The notes beneath the pieces are model-generated. The model searched no databases. It was not told the DNA's origin and saw only the letters and a program-made list of their open reading frames with translations. Positions 6,752 to 15,012 of a stretch of 64,000 nucleotides of DNA are shown here, one piece after another. The position numbers and the translations under genes were made by a program. The stretch comes from Treponema sp. (GTDB lineage: Bacteria; Spirochaetota; Spirochaetia; Treponematales; Treponemataceae), in NCBI GenBank assembly GCA_024402695.1, contig JAKSTG010000009.1:18673-82672 (forward strand), read 5' to 3'. The number at the start of each line of letters is the position of its first letter. Positions within the stretch are counted from its first letter, which is position 1.

Positions 6752-8173
6752 ATGAATATACTGGTAGCATTGTGCGCAGTTGGCGCAGAAAAAATCCTTG
6801 GAAATGAAATCAAACATCTCGGGTATAAACTGGCAGGAAATCGTCCTGGCCGCGTAACTTTTTATGGAGATGATGACGCTCTTTTCCGTTCAAATCTTTG
6901 TCTGCGTACTGCTGACCGCGTTTTCCTGCAGATGGCAGAATACAATGCTTCGAATTTTGATGAACTTTATGATGGTTGTTATGCCGTTCCATGGCAGGAC
7001 TTTCTTAAAAAAGACAACCGTGTAGTAATTGATAAAGTACGTGTTTATAAAAGCCGTCTGAATTCTGAACATTCAATTCAGGGAATGATTCAGAAATCAA
7101 TTTACTCAAAACTTTGTGATGTATGGCATATGAGAACCATGCCGGAAACCGGGGACCAGGTTGATATCCGTGTTTACATGGATGAAGACAAAGCCCTTAT
7201 CCTTCTGGATCTTTCCGGACTTCCTCTCCATAAACGCGGTTACCGTACAGACGGTGGAATTGCGCCGCTGCGCGAAACAACTGCCGCAATCCTTCTTCAG
7301 GAAATGATGTGGCGCCGCAAGACTCCTCTTCACGATCCTTTCTGTGGTTCGGGAACAATTTCAATTGAAGCAACTCTTTACGCTTTCAATATTGCTCCTG
7401 GTTTCGGTCGCCGTTTCGCTCTGGAAAATCTTCCGATTTTCGATGCACGCCGTGCCGAAGAACTTAAACAGGCAGAAGCAGAACTCATCCGCACTGACGT
7501 TGAAGTTCGCATTACTGGAAGTGATATTGATCCTGCTGCCGTAAACCGCGCAAAAAAGAACGCAGAATATGCCTGTGTTATGGCGGGTCGTGCGCTCCAC
7601 ATGGTTGATAAATCTTTCCATGTGCCTCGTCCTGATTTCATTCAATCAGATTACGCAGAACTTGCAGCACCATACGAAAGCGGTCTTCTTATCTGTAACC
7701 CTCCTTATGGGGAACGCCTTCTTGATGAAGAACAGACTCGTGAACTTTACAAGAACATGGGTGGACTTATAAAAGCATTCCCTGGCTGGGATATCGGAAT
7801 TATTACAGCTGCAGAATTCTTTGAAGAAAGTTTTGAGCATAAAGCAAATGTCATCAAAGCATTTAAAGCCGGAAATCTTGATTCTAAGTTTTATGAATTC
7901 AAGAGTGGAGAAACTGTCCGACGCGATGGCGAAGATCGCAGAGTAGACCGCCCTAGAAGAGAAGAAAACCGCGAAGGCGCACCACGTCGTGAAAGACGCG
8001 AAGGTTTCGAAAATCGTGAAGGCGCACCACGCCGCCCTGGAAGAACTGACCGCCCTGGCAGAGGAGAACATTCTGCAAGAAGTGAACGCTCAGGTAACGA
8101 CCGCCCTCAGCGCAGAAATAATCGTTCGGAAAATCGTAACAGACGTCCTGATAATGGACCGGAAAAATTCTAA
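6752..8173 (+). CDS. THUMP-domain 23S rRNA guanine-N2 methyltransferase, RlmL-like
   Basis: The enzyme should use S-adenosylmethionine to methylate N2 of a guanine in 23S rRNA. It has a THUMP RNA-binding region (about residues 50-160), then a Rossmann methyltransferase with DPFCGSGTISIEA (about 193), ITGSDIDPAAV (about 252) and the catalytic NPPYGERL (about 318). It lacks the second RlmK domain of the long E. coli RlmL. From about residue 388 there is an 85-residue arginine-rich tail with repeats of ENREGAPRR, probably disordered and RNA-binding. There is no Shine-Dalgarno, and a weak extended -10 (TACAGT, 6739-6744) is close to the ATG. TetR and a lipid kinase-like gene follow. Confidence 0.87.
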   Translation: MNILVALCAVGAEKILGNEIKHLGYKLAGNRPGRVTFYGDDDALFRSNLCLRTADRVFLQMAEYNASNFDELYDGCYAVPWQDFLKKDNRVVIDKVRVYKSRLNSEHSIQGMIQKSIYSKLCDVWHMRTMPETGDQVDIRVYMDEDKALILLDLSGLPLHKRGYRTDGGIAPLRETTAAILLQEMMWRRKTPLHDPFCGSGTISIEATLYAFNIAPGFGRRFALENLPIFDARRAEELKQAEAELIRTDVEVRITGSDIDPAAVNRAKKNAEYACVMAGRALHMVDKSFHVPRPDFIQSDYAELAAPYESGLLICNPPYGERLLDEEQTRELYKNMGGLIKAFPGWDIGIITAAEFFEESFEHKANVIKAFKAGNLDSKFYEFKSGETVRRDGEDRRVDRPRREENREGAPRRERREGFENREGAPRRPGRTDRPGRGEHSARSERSGNDRPQRRNNRSENRNRRPDNGPEKF

Positions 8174-8198
8174 GAGTAATAAATAAAAGGAAAATAAA

Positions 8199-8798
8199 AT
8201 GGCAATTGTTGTTGAACACGAAAAACGCAAACAGGAAATTCTTCAGAAGTCACTGGATGTTTTCATTGATGAAGGCTACGAAGATGTTACTTTTCAGAAA
8301 ATAGCAGACAGATGTGGAATTACCAGAACAACTCTGTATATTTATTTCCGTAATAAAAATGAAATCTTCCTTTGGAGCATCAAACAGCTTCTTACAGGAG
8401 TTGAGCTTGCAATCGAAGAAATCCTGAATGATAAATCAAACAACGCAGAACAGACTCTGCGCAAAACTCTTGATGTAATTATTGATGCAATCCAGGAGAA
8501 CAGAAAACTTTTCCACGTTCTTCAGGTTTACCTGCTTCAACTTACAAAATCCGGAGAAAGCGCCAATGACCGCGTTAATCACCGGGTTATCAGAATCCGT
8601 CACGTTCTGAATCATATTCTGATTATTGGAATTAAAAATAAGGAATTCAAAGATCTGAACGTACGCAATATGAATGAACTTCTTTACAGTCTTATTGAAT
8701 CTGCAATCTTCCGTGTAACTGTTCTTGCACAGAAAAACATCGATGTAATAAAAGATTCAATAAAACTTGCGATTGACGGATTTTTAGCCGATAAATAA
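8199..8798 (+). CDS. TetR/AcrR family transcriptional regulator
   Basis: The 199-residue product has an N-terminal TetR helix-turn-helix: LDVFIDEGYEDVTFQKIADRCGITRTTLYIYFRNKNEIF (about residues 19-57). A helical ligand-binding and dimerisation region follows. AAAGGA upstream supports the ATG at 8199. It sits 25 bp after the methyltransferase and 23 bp before the lipid kinase-like gene, all in one direction, so it may control that downstream gene. The ligand is unknown. Confidence 0.9.
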   Translation: MAIVVEHEKRKQEILQKSLDVFIDEGYEDVTFQKIADRCGITRTTLYIYFRNKNEIFLWSIKQLLTGVELAIEEILNDKSNNAEQTLRKTLDVIIDAIQENRKLFHVLQVYLLQLTKSGESANDRVNHRVIRIRHVLNHILIIGIKNKEFKDLNVRNMNELLYSLIESAIFRVTVLAQKNIDVIKDSIKLAIDGFLADK

Positions 8799-8821
8799 AG
8801 AAAACGAATCAGGAATATAAA

Positions 8822-10003
8822 ATGGCAAACAAATTAACACCGGCATCTCTTTGCGAAGGACTTGAGAAACTTTTTAGTGCTAATCCGATTTTCACTGGAA
8901 AAAAAGTAAAGATGGTTGTTATTGCCAATGAAATGGCAGGTGGATTTACACAGGAAAAACAGTCTGAAAAGAATGGAAAATTTCTGGAAGATGTTCTGGA
9001 AAATATAAAAGGCAAAAGTTCTGTAGTTTCTGAATTTACCAGTGAACTTAAGTTTACAGAAAAGGTTGGCCACGGAAATGATCTTGCTGCCATGACAGCA
9101 GAAGAAAATAAATCAGCTTCAGACACAATGGTTGTTTTTGTTTCTGCAGGCGGTGATGGTACTTCCCGTGAAGTTCAGTCTGGTCTTACAAAGTGGGCTT
9201 CAGAATCAGAAGAAAACAGAAAAGTTGTAATGAATAATTTTGTTGTTTTCAGACTTCCACTTGGAACAGGAAACGACGGAACTGACGGTCACTTATTTGA
9301 CGAAACTCTGGACCTGCTGGTTCAGCCTCTTCATTTTTCAAATGCCAGAGCGGTAAAAGTTTCTGTAAGCGGCGAAATCACTGCCGACGGAATTAAAGAA
9401 GCCGGAAAGGATCCTGCTGATTATGGCGACGTTGAAGAAAAAGCTCCATGGTATGCATACAATATTGCAAGTCTTGGGCTCAGCGCTTTTGTTTGCTGGA
9501 AGACAAATGAAGTAAAATCAAAGCATCCTGGAAATCACTATTCGCTTATGGTTGATTTTGCTGCTCTTAACTACAACAAGGCTTTCCCTCCTGAGGAAGC
9601 AGAAATCAAAGTTTACAAAGACGGTCAGTTGAAAGATACAATCAATTCAGCTTTTGAAATGATTCCATTCGGAGTTTCTGGTCACAGAACTTTCGGTGGA
9701 GGAAAAAGCATTATGCCTGTAGATGAAAATGTGGTTTTCATTAAAAAGCTTGATGTAATGACAATGGTCAGAGTAAACAAGAAATTCCAGGACGGAACTT
9801 ATGCTTCACTTGGAATTGCACAGACATATCAGGCCGATAAAATCGAAGTAAGTTACGATCATCCTGTTCTCTGTGAACTGGACGGTGAAACACATCTTCT
9901 GATGAAGGAGAACTTCCCGGTAACTATGGAACTTACTGAACCTCTGATTCAGGTTCTTGAAAAAGATGACCTTGCCTGGTCACGTGGAACAGTCCGCAAA
10001 TAG
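8822..10003 (+). CDS. Diacylglycerol kinase catalytic-domain protein
   Basis: The protein belongs to the DAGK_cat/lipid kinase superfamily: KMVVIANEMAGGF near the start, the nucleotide-binding VSAGGDGTSREVQSGL at about residues 107-122, and LPLGTGNDGTDG at about 143-154. Members phosphorylate diacylglycerol, sphingosine or other lipids with ATP. At 393 residues it is longer than YegS or DgkB (about 300). The exact substrate is uncertain. It is probably soluble or peripheral, with no signal peptide. The gene is convergent, with a 2-bp gap, with the patatin-barrel gene, another lipid-related gene. The upstream TetR is a candidate regulator. Confidence 0.82.
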   Translation: MANKLTPASLCEGLEKLFSANPIFTGKKVKMVVIANEMAGGFTQEKQSEKNGKFLEDVLENIKGKSSVVSEFTSELKFTEKVGHGNDLAAMTAEENKSASDTMVVFVSAGGDGTSREVQSGLTKWASESEENRKVVMNNFVVFRLPLGTGNDGTDGHLFDETLDLLVQPLHFSNARAVKVSVSGEITADGIKEAGKDPADYGDVEEKAPWYAYNIASLGLSAFVCWKTNEVKSKHPGNHYSLMVDFAALNYNKAFPPEEAEIKVYKDGQLKDTINSAFEMIPFGVSGHRTFGGGKSIMPVDENVVFIKKLDVMTMVRVNKKFQDGTYASLGIAQTYQADKIEVSYDHPVLCELDGETHLLMKENFPVTMELTEPLIQVLEKDDLAWSRGTVRK

Positions 10004-10005
10004 CT

Positions 10006-11913
10006 TTACCATCTCTGTGTGAAGTTAAATCCGAGCACAGGGCTTTTTTCTGTAGAATCGTATCCCAGATAAAACTCAAGATTGATGATTGAAACATCGT
10101 TGATAAGTATCTGGGGACGAATGAAAAATCCTACCGTATGATCCATCTCTTCGCGGAAGGCAAGAGAATCATAAAATAATCCCGCTTTAATTCCTTCAAG
10201 CTTTAAGGTCTCTGTTGCCTTTACGTGGGCTTTTCTGATGTACCAGAAGTATTCCATCTGAAAAAGATTCAGGTATGAAGACTGATTGATTTCCGGTTTG
10301 TCCGAAGGACATAATCCGCGGTACCCGTCGTTTTTGTTCAGAACAATTCCTTTTCCAGATTTCTGGTATCTGAAAGTGTCGCTGTATTTTGTCCCTAAAT
10401 AAGGAACTGTAAAAAGGTCGCAGGAAAAAGTTCCACCGTAGCCAATGTCTTTCCCAAGATTGAATGGCAAAATGGTCGAATACAGATAAACATAAGGATT
10501 CAATGAATAATCAATGACTTTATAATTGTGGGCAAAGAGTTCAATTCCGGTTCTTACAAGGAACTTCTTTTCTGTTGGAACATTGTTTTCATAATGAACC
10601 ATCATTTCGCCAGTTGCATAAGGTCGAACACTCCAGATGCCCGGAATATAGAAAGTCCTCTGGTTTTCCATTCCAAGAATAATGTCCTGCTCGGTGATTT
10701 TATAAAAAACTGAATCCTGAAGGGTAAGGACATTGAAGTCTGAGAACAGGGTTGTCTTTATTTCCGGCAGAAGATCTGCATCTGGTCTCCAGAAAGTAAA
10801 GAAGTTTGTTCTGATTCCCGTGCGGATGTAAAGAGGACGGAAATCAAGAAAGGTGTAAAGACCTGTGGAAAGGTTTTCTGCGAAGAAGAAGTTTTTCATT
10901 TCTACAGCAGGCGAGTTTTCTGTCAGCTCAGGATTTTCCTTTAATTTCCTGAGGGTGGTTTCCATTTCCTTCTGAGTTTCGACACATACTTTTTCTGTGT
11001 AGGAACGACGCATATTTCTCAGGTGATAAAAATCGGGATTGTCAAAGAGGAATGAAGTCAAAGAGGTACAGTCTGGAATAGGGTGAAGCGCAAAATACAA
11101 ATCAACTGTGGCTTCCCCTTTTCTGATGATTTCGGAATAGTCTGAGTTTCCGTAAAAAGAAAAATCCGGAATATCGTTGCGGATCCAGCGGTAGGGACTA
11201 GCCATAAGTTTGTTGACCAGAGAAGAATTGTTTCGAGTTGTGGTGTTTGAACCGATCAAAACTGCATTGGGATTTTTTTCATTTTCGGTTTTCAGAATTG
11301 CCGTTGAAACGATAAGGTTTCGGCTGTATTGTTCTGCAACGTTCACAGTCCAGGAATCCAGCATGTCATTTTCTTCCAGCTGGATTTTTGTTTCATTGTC
11401 CTGCTTTACGGCCACAGGTTCTGTCATGTAGCAGTAAGAAAAAAGTGTCTTCAGAATGTCGGTAACATTTCCTTCTTTGAAGATGATCCTTTTTTTCGTT
11501 TCAGGATCCATCGTCGGGATTATGACTGGTATTGCAAGGTCGCTGATATCCTGTGCTTCTGGAAGAAGAGCCGAAAGAAATATATTGTAATAATGTGAAA
11601 ATTGCTTTCCGCTTATGTCCGGCTGAACAGTGCGGAAAAAAGAAGCCAGGTCTGCCTGAGTTGCGATTGTTTCAAGTTCGTCAGGAGAGAATCCTGAGGA
11701 ATAGAGGATTCCTATCATTGCACCGATTGAGTTTGCGACTATGAAATCCGGCTTAATGTCATTTTTTTCAAGGGCCCGTAAAACCCCGATGTGGGAGAAA
11801 GCGCGAACTGAGTTTCCGCACAAAACAAGACCTAGTGGCTCTTCAGAAACGAGGGGAGAGAAGGTAAAAATCAGCAGACTTAAAAAGGCAAACAGTGATT
11901 TTTTATGAACCAT
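10006..11913 (-). CDS. Patatin-like phospholipase fused to an outer-membrane barrel
   Basis: A signal peptide (MVHKKSLFAFLSLLIFTFS...) leads into a patatin domain and then roughly 300 residues of beta strands ending in aromatic FNFTQRW, as in outer-membrane barrels. This resembles PlpD-type patatins. The catalytic motifs are altered. The oxyanion region is CGNSVRAFSHIGVLRAL, not the usual glycine-rich GGGxRG. The nucleophile elbow is ANSIG rather than GxSxG, though Ser (about 61) remains. The dyad Asp is in LDSW rather than DGG. Activity is therefore uncertain. It lies 14 bp downstream of trkH on the same strand, probably one operon. Confidence 0.8.
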   Translation of the reverse strand: MVHKKSLFAFLSLLIFTFSPLVSEEPLGLVLCGNSVRAFSHIGVLRALEKNDIKPDFIVANSIGAMIGILYSSGFSPDELETIATQADLASFFRTVQPDISGKQFSHYYNIFLSALLPEAQDISDLAIPVIIPTMDPETKKRIIFKEGNVTDILKTLFSYCYMTEPVAVKQDNETKIQLEENDMLDSWTVNVAEQYSRNLIVSTAILKTENEKNPNAVLIGSNTTTRNNSSLVNKLMASPYRWIRNDIPDFSFYGNSDYSEIIRKGEATVDLYFALHPIPDCTSLTSFLFDNPDFYHLRNMRRSYTEKVCVETQKEMETTLRKLKENPELTENSPAVEMKNFFFAENLSTGLYTFLDFRPLYIRTGIRTNFFTFWRPDADLLPEIKTTLFSDFNVLTLQDSVFYKITEQDIILGMENQRTFYIPGIWSVRPYATGEMMVHYENNVPTEKKFLVRTGIELFAHNYKVIDYSLNPYVYLYSTILPFNLGKDIGYGGTFSCDLFTVPYLGTKYSDTFRYQKSGKGIVLNKNDGYRGLCPSDKPEINQSSYLNLFQMEYFWYIRKAHVKATETLKLEGIKAGLFYDSLAFREEMDHTVGFFIRPQILINDVSIINLEFYLGYDSTEKSPVLGFNFTQRW

Positions 11914-11927
11914 TCAGCCCTCTCAGT

Positions 11928-13373
11928 TTATTTTTTCCAGTAAGCAGGTACGAAGAAAATAAGGATTGTGTAAAGTTCCAGACGACCTGCAAGCATAGCA
12001 AAGCAGTACCACCACTTCAGGAATGAAGGGAGGAAACTATAGGTGTTTGATGGTCCAAGCTGTCCAAAGGCTGGTCCTACGTTACCAACCATTGAAAGGG
12101 CTCCTGTGAAGGAAGACCATAAATCCAGATTTGCAAAACATCCTACGAAGGTTGTGATGACTACCAGAAGCAGATAGATGAAGAAGAAAGCGGCAACATT
12201 GAAAACAACATCTTTGCGTCCAGGTTTTCCGTTCAGGCGCACTGTAAAGATTCCGTGAGGATGCAGCATGCGCCTGATTTCATTTCCAGCCTGTTTGAAC
12301 AGGATTACCCAGCGGATTACTTTCATACCGCCGGAAGTTGAGCCTGAAGATCCGCCTGTAAAGAAAACCAGAAGACAGAAGAACTGGGCAGGAACAGGCC
12401 AGAGAGTAAAGTCTGAAGTTCCGAATCCAGTAGTAGAAGAAAGAGATGCAATCTGGAATGAAGAATAGCGGAGTGCTGTCCAGAAGTTATTGTATTTTGG
12501 AAGAAGACAAAGTGCAGTGGCAATAACCAGGAAAAAGAAAAGACCTACATAAGTCTTGAATTCCGAGTTTGATTTGATTTCTTCTGTTTTCCTTGCAATG
12601 AGGTAATAGAACAGACTGAAGTTTACACCGGCCAGGAACATGAATACGGTGATGATGATATCAATGGCCGCAGAATCATAATATGCAATACTGGTGTTCT
12701 TTGTAGAAAATCCACCGGTTCCCAAAGTACTGAAAGCGTGGGCAATGGCATCAAAATAACTCATGCCGAAAATTTTCAGAAGAACGGCTTCGATAACTGT
12801 AAATCCAAAGTAAATAAGCCACAGTGCTTTTGCTGTTGTAGTGATTTTTGCAGTAACCTTACCTTTTTCAGGTCCGGTTGTTTCTGCTTTGATCAGCTGG
12901 AATCCACCAACACCCAGAAGAGGAAGAAGTGCAACTGTAAGGGTTACAATTCCCATTCCGCCCAGCCAATGGGTCATACAGCGCCACATGTTGATTGAAT
13001 AAGGTAGAGCCTCAACATCATCTATTACTGTGGCACCGGAAGTTGTGAATCCGGAAAAGCTTTCGAAAATAGCATTGGTCCAGGAAATGCCGCAGCCTGA
13101 AAAATAAATAGGCATTGCACCCATAAGACTGGCAAAAATCCAGGCACCGGCAACAACCACAAAAGTTGAGCGGGTAGAAAGGCTGATTTTTCTGTGTCTG
13201 AAAGGGATGAAGAATATCAGGAACAACAGAATGCCGACTGCCATGGGAATTGCGAAGGCAGGAATTACAGAGTATTCACCATAAATCAGAGCAACAACAA
13301 TCGGAATAATAAATGTAAGGCCTACAATGGCCAGAAGAATCGAGATGATTCTGAAAAAATCAATAACTTTCAT
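11928..13373 (-). CDS. trkH: Trk/Ktr-type potassium uptake channel subunit
   Basis: This inner-membrane K+ uptake subunit (481 residues) shows the four-fold pore architecture of the TrkH/KtrB family. The four filter segments are visible: FTTSGATV, STLGTGGFS, SSTTGFGTSD and SMVGNVGPAFG. Many transmembrane segments are present, and the length matches TrkH. It needs a cytoplasmic TrkA/KtrA regulator, which is not in this window. The start at 13373 (MKVIDFF) was chosen over 13418 because the upstream codons overlap mnmE and its promoter. The two starts face each other only 30 bp apart. Confidence 0.92.
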   Translation of the reverse strand: MKVIDFFRIISILLAIVGLTFIIPIVVALIYGEYSVIPAFAIPMAVGILLFLIFFIPFRHRKISLSTRSTFVVVAGAWIFASLMGAMPIYFSGCGISWTNAIFESFSGFTTSGATVIDDVEALPYSINMWRCMTHWLGGMGIVTLTVALLPLLGVGGFQLIKAETTGPEKGKVTAKITTTAKALWLIYFGFTVIEAVLLKIFGMSYFDAIAHAFSTLGTGGFSTKNTSIAYYDSAAIDIIITVFMFLAGVNFSLFYYLIARKTEEIKSNSEFKTYVGLFFFLVIATALCLLPKYNNFWTALRYSSFQIASLSSTTGFGTSDFTLWPVPAQFFCLLVFFTGGSSGSTSGGMKVIRWVILFKQAGNEIRRMLHPHGIFTVRLNGKPGRKDVVFNVAAFFFIYLLLVVITTFVGCFANLDLWSSFTGALSMVGNVGPAFGQLGPSNTYSFLPSFLKWWYCFAMLAGRLELYTILIFFVPAYWKK

Positions 13374-13403
13374 AAAAATGCTATTTATAATAGTATTCTT
13401 TCT
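13374..13403. promoter_or_regulatory. Compact divergent promoter between trkH and mnmE
   Basis: Only 30 bp separate the two start codons. On the plus strand TATAAT (13386-13391) is 12 bases before the mnmE ATG. On the minus strand TATAAA lies about 10 bases before the trkH ATG. The centre is nearly palindromic. Neither gene has a Shine-Dalgarno, so both messages would have leaders of only a few bases. No clear -35 boxes are seen. Confidence 0.5.
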
Positions 13404-14801
13404 ATGAATAATTCTCAATACACACCCGAAGAACCTATTTCATCTATCGCAACAGCTCTGGCACCGGCCGCTTTAGGCATTGTCCGTGTTTCAGGCAAGA
13501 ATTCTATTGAACTGGTTTCAAAAGTTTTCTCATCCCCAAAGCGTCTTATGGAAGCCGCAGGTAATACCATAGTTTACGGATGGATTAAGGATGGTGACGC
13601 CCCTGTAGATGAAGTTATGGTTGCCGTTTACCGGGCTCCAAAAAGTTTTACCGGTGAAGACATGTGTGAGATTTTCTGTCACGGTGGTCCTGCAGTTGTA
13701 ACAGCAGTCCAGAATCTTATGCTTAAAAGCGGATTTCGCCAGGCAGAAAGAGGAGAATACACTTTCCGCGCTTACATAAACGGAAAAACAGATTTGACCA
13801 AAGCGGAAGCGGTAAAGGAAATTATCGACAGCCATACAGACGCTTCCCGCGGCCGCGCAGCAGGTCGTCTGGCCGGATCTCTTTATGAAGAAATCGACTC
13901 AATAAAAAAACTTGTAATCGATACACTTGCCGCCATTGAGGTGGAAATTGAATATCCTGAAGACGAAGAAACAATCGCCGATGCCTTTGATTCTTCTGAC
14001 ATTAAAAAGGCAAGAGACCGCCTGAAAGAGCTGGTGGATTCCTGGAAAGGCGAAAAACTTTATCAGGATGGAGCCCGCGTTGTTCTTTGTGGCCGCACAA
14101 ATGCAGGAAAATCATCACTGTTCAATTCGATTTTGAAAGAGGAACGTGCCATTGTTTCTGACATTGAAGGAACAACCCGTGACTTCCTGGAATCCTGGGC
14201 AAGTTTTGACGGCATTCCTGTCCGCCTTTTTGATACTGCAGGTCTTCGTGAAACAGAAGATGTTATTGAAGCTCAGGGTGTTGAAATCACCCGCAATCTT
14301 TCCACAGATGCCGATGTAGTTCTTTATCTGGTTGCTTCAAATACAGGCCTTGATGAAGCTGATGTTCAGTTCCTTGAAAACTGCAAGGAACCGGTTCTTG
14401 TTATCTGGACAAAAGCTGATGTTGCAGAAGGAAGTGCGGTGACCGCCCTTGCAGATTCGGTAAGAGCAAAAATTCCACAGTTCCGTGGCGAGATTTCAAT
14501 CAGTTCGAAAAAAGGTTCCGGTATGGATGCCATGTATCAGGCTGTAAAATCAATCCTGACTTCAGGACTTTCTACAGAACGTACTCAGGCGGGACTTGGA
14601 TCTGAACGTCAGAAGGAGGCAGTAGCCGAAGCTCTTGAATGCATTGAACATGCCTTGATTTCGGCTGCCGACAACTACACTCTGGATGCAGTAGTCCAGG
14701 ATCTGGAAGACACCCTTGAAGCCCTGGGCGTAGTTACCGGCGACGTTACTCCTGATGATGTTCTTGGCAGTATCTTTGCAAATTTCTGCGTAGGCAAATA
14801 A
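13404..14801 (+). CDS. mnmE: tRNA modification GTPase MnmE
   Basis: MnmE works with MnmG to make the cmnm5 modification at the wobble uridine of several tRNAs. The 465-residue product has the N-terminal tetrahydrofolate-binding domain (SIATALAPAALGIVRVSG, GEDMCEIFCHGG), a helical domain, an inserted GTPase (GRTNAGKSSLFNSIL at about 230; EGTTRDF; DTAG; WTKADV) and the C-terminal FANFCVGK that supplies the essential Cys. It is full length. The ATG at 13404 fits the family start; an open frame continues 70 codons upstream but only as an overlap with trkH. MnmG is not in the window. Confidence 0.96.
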   Translation: MNNSQYTPEEPISSIATALAPAALGIVRVSGKNSIELVSKVFSSPKRLMEAAGNTIVYGWIKDGDAPVDEVMVAVYRAPKSFTGEDMCEIFCHGGPAVVTAVQNLMLKSGFRQAERGEYTFRAYINGKTDLTKAEAVKEIIDSHTDASRGRAAGRLAGSLYEEIDSIKKLVIDTLAAIEVEIEYPEDEETIADAFDSSDIKKARDRLKELVDSWKGEKLYQDGARVVLCGRTNAGKSSLFNSILKEERAIVSDIEGTTRDFLESWASFDGIPVRLFDTAGLRETEDVIEAQGVEITRNLSTDADVVLYLVASNTGLDEADVQFLENCKEPVLVIWTKADVAEGSAVTALADSVRAKIPQFRGEISISSKKGSGMDAMYQAVKSILTSGLSTERTQAGLGSERQKEAVAEALECIEHALISAADNYTLDAVVQDLEDTLEALGVVTGDVTPDDVLGSIFANFCVGK

Positions 14802-14846
14802 GGTAAAAAGGTAAAAGAAAGCCATTGTATATTGGTTAAATAAATC

Positions 14847-14979
14847 GACCTGACGCGAAGGAACAAAATGTGGTTGCAGGGGCATTTGAAGCGGGGCTTA
14901 ATAGTTCCCTTGACCCGCTTCACATGCAGCGCCATATGGCGCGGCCCTGACAACCCATTTTGTGACTGGGAGTCAGGTC
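14847..14979. other. Three-way-junction inverted-repeat element (possible ncRNA)
   Basis: This element is between convergent mnmE and the esterase gene. It folds on paper into a closing stem and two arms. Closing stem: GACCTGAC 14847-14854 with 14972-14979; ACAAAATG 14863-14870 with 14956-14963; GGTTG 14872-14876 with 14951-14955; CAGGG 14877-14881 with 14945-14949. Arm one: GAAGCGGG 14888-14895 with 14914-14921. Arm two: palindrome GCGCCATATGGCGC 14929-14942. A T-rich stretch follows and a TATATT at 14828-14833 precedes it. It could be a small RNA, a bidirectional terminator or a mobile palindromic repeat. It does not match the known RNAs I can recall. Confidence 0.5.
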
Positions 14980-15012
14980 ATTTTGTTTTAAAATTAATAC
15001 AATGGCTTTTTT

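Noticed and set aside
6461..6755. Small open frames inside the palindromic repeat
   Set aside because: They span hairpin sequence, have no ribosome binding sites, and are interrupted or shifted in the second copy.
7646..8071. 141-residue antisense open frame opposite the rRNA methyltransferase
   Set aside because: It mirrors codon bias of the sense gene, shows low-complexity Ser/Ala/Phe sequence and has no start signals.
13194..13403. 70-codon N-terminal extension of mnmE
   Set aside because: It overlaps trkH in antisense and is Asn/Glu/Arg-rich; MnmE proteins begin at the ATG at 13404.
14847..14979. SRP RNA, 6S RNA or tRNA at the structured element
   Set aside because: The conserved SRP apical loop, the 6S open bubble and tRNA arms are all missing.
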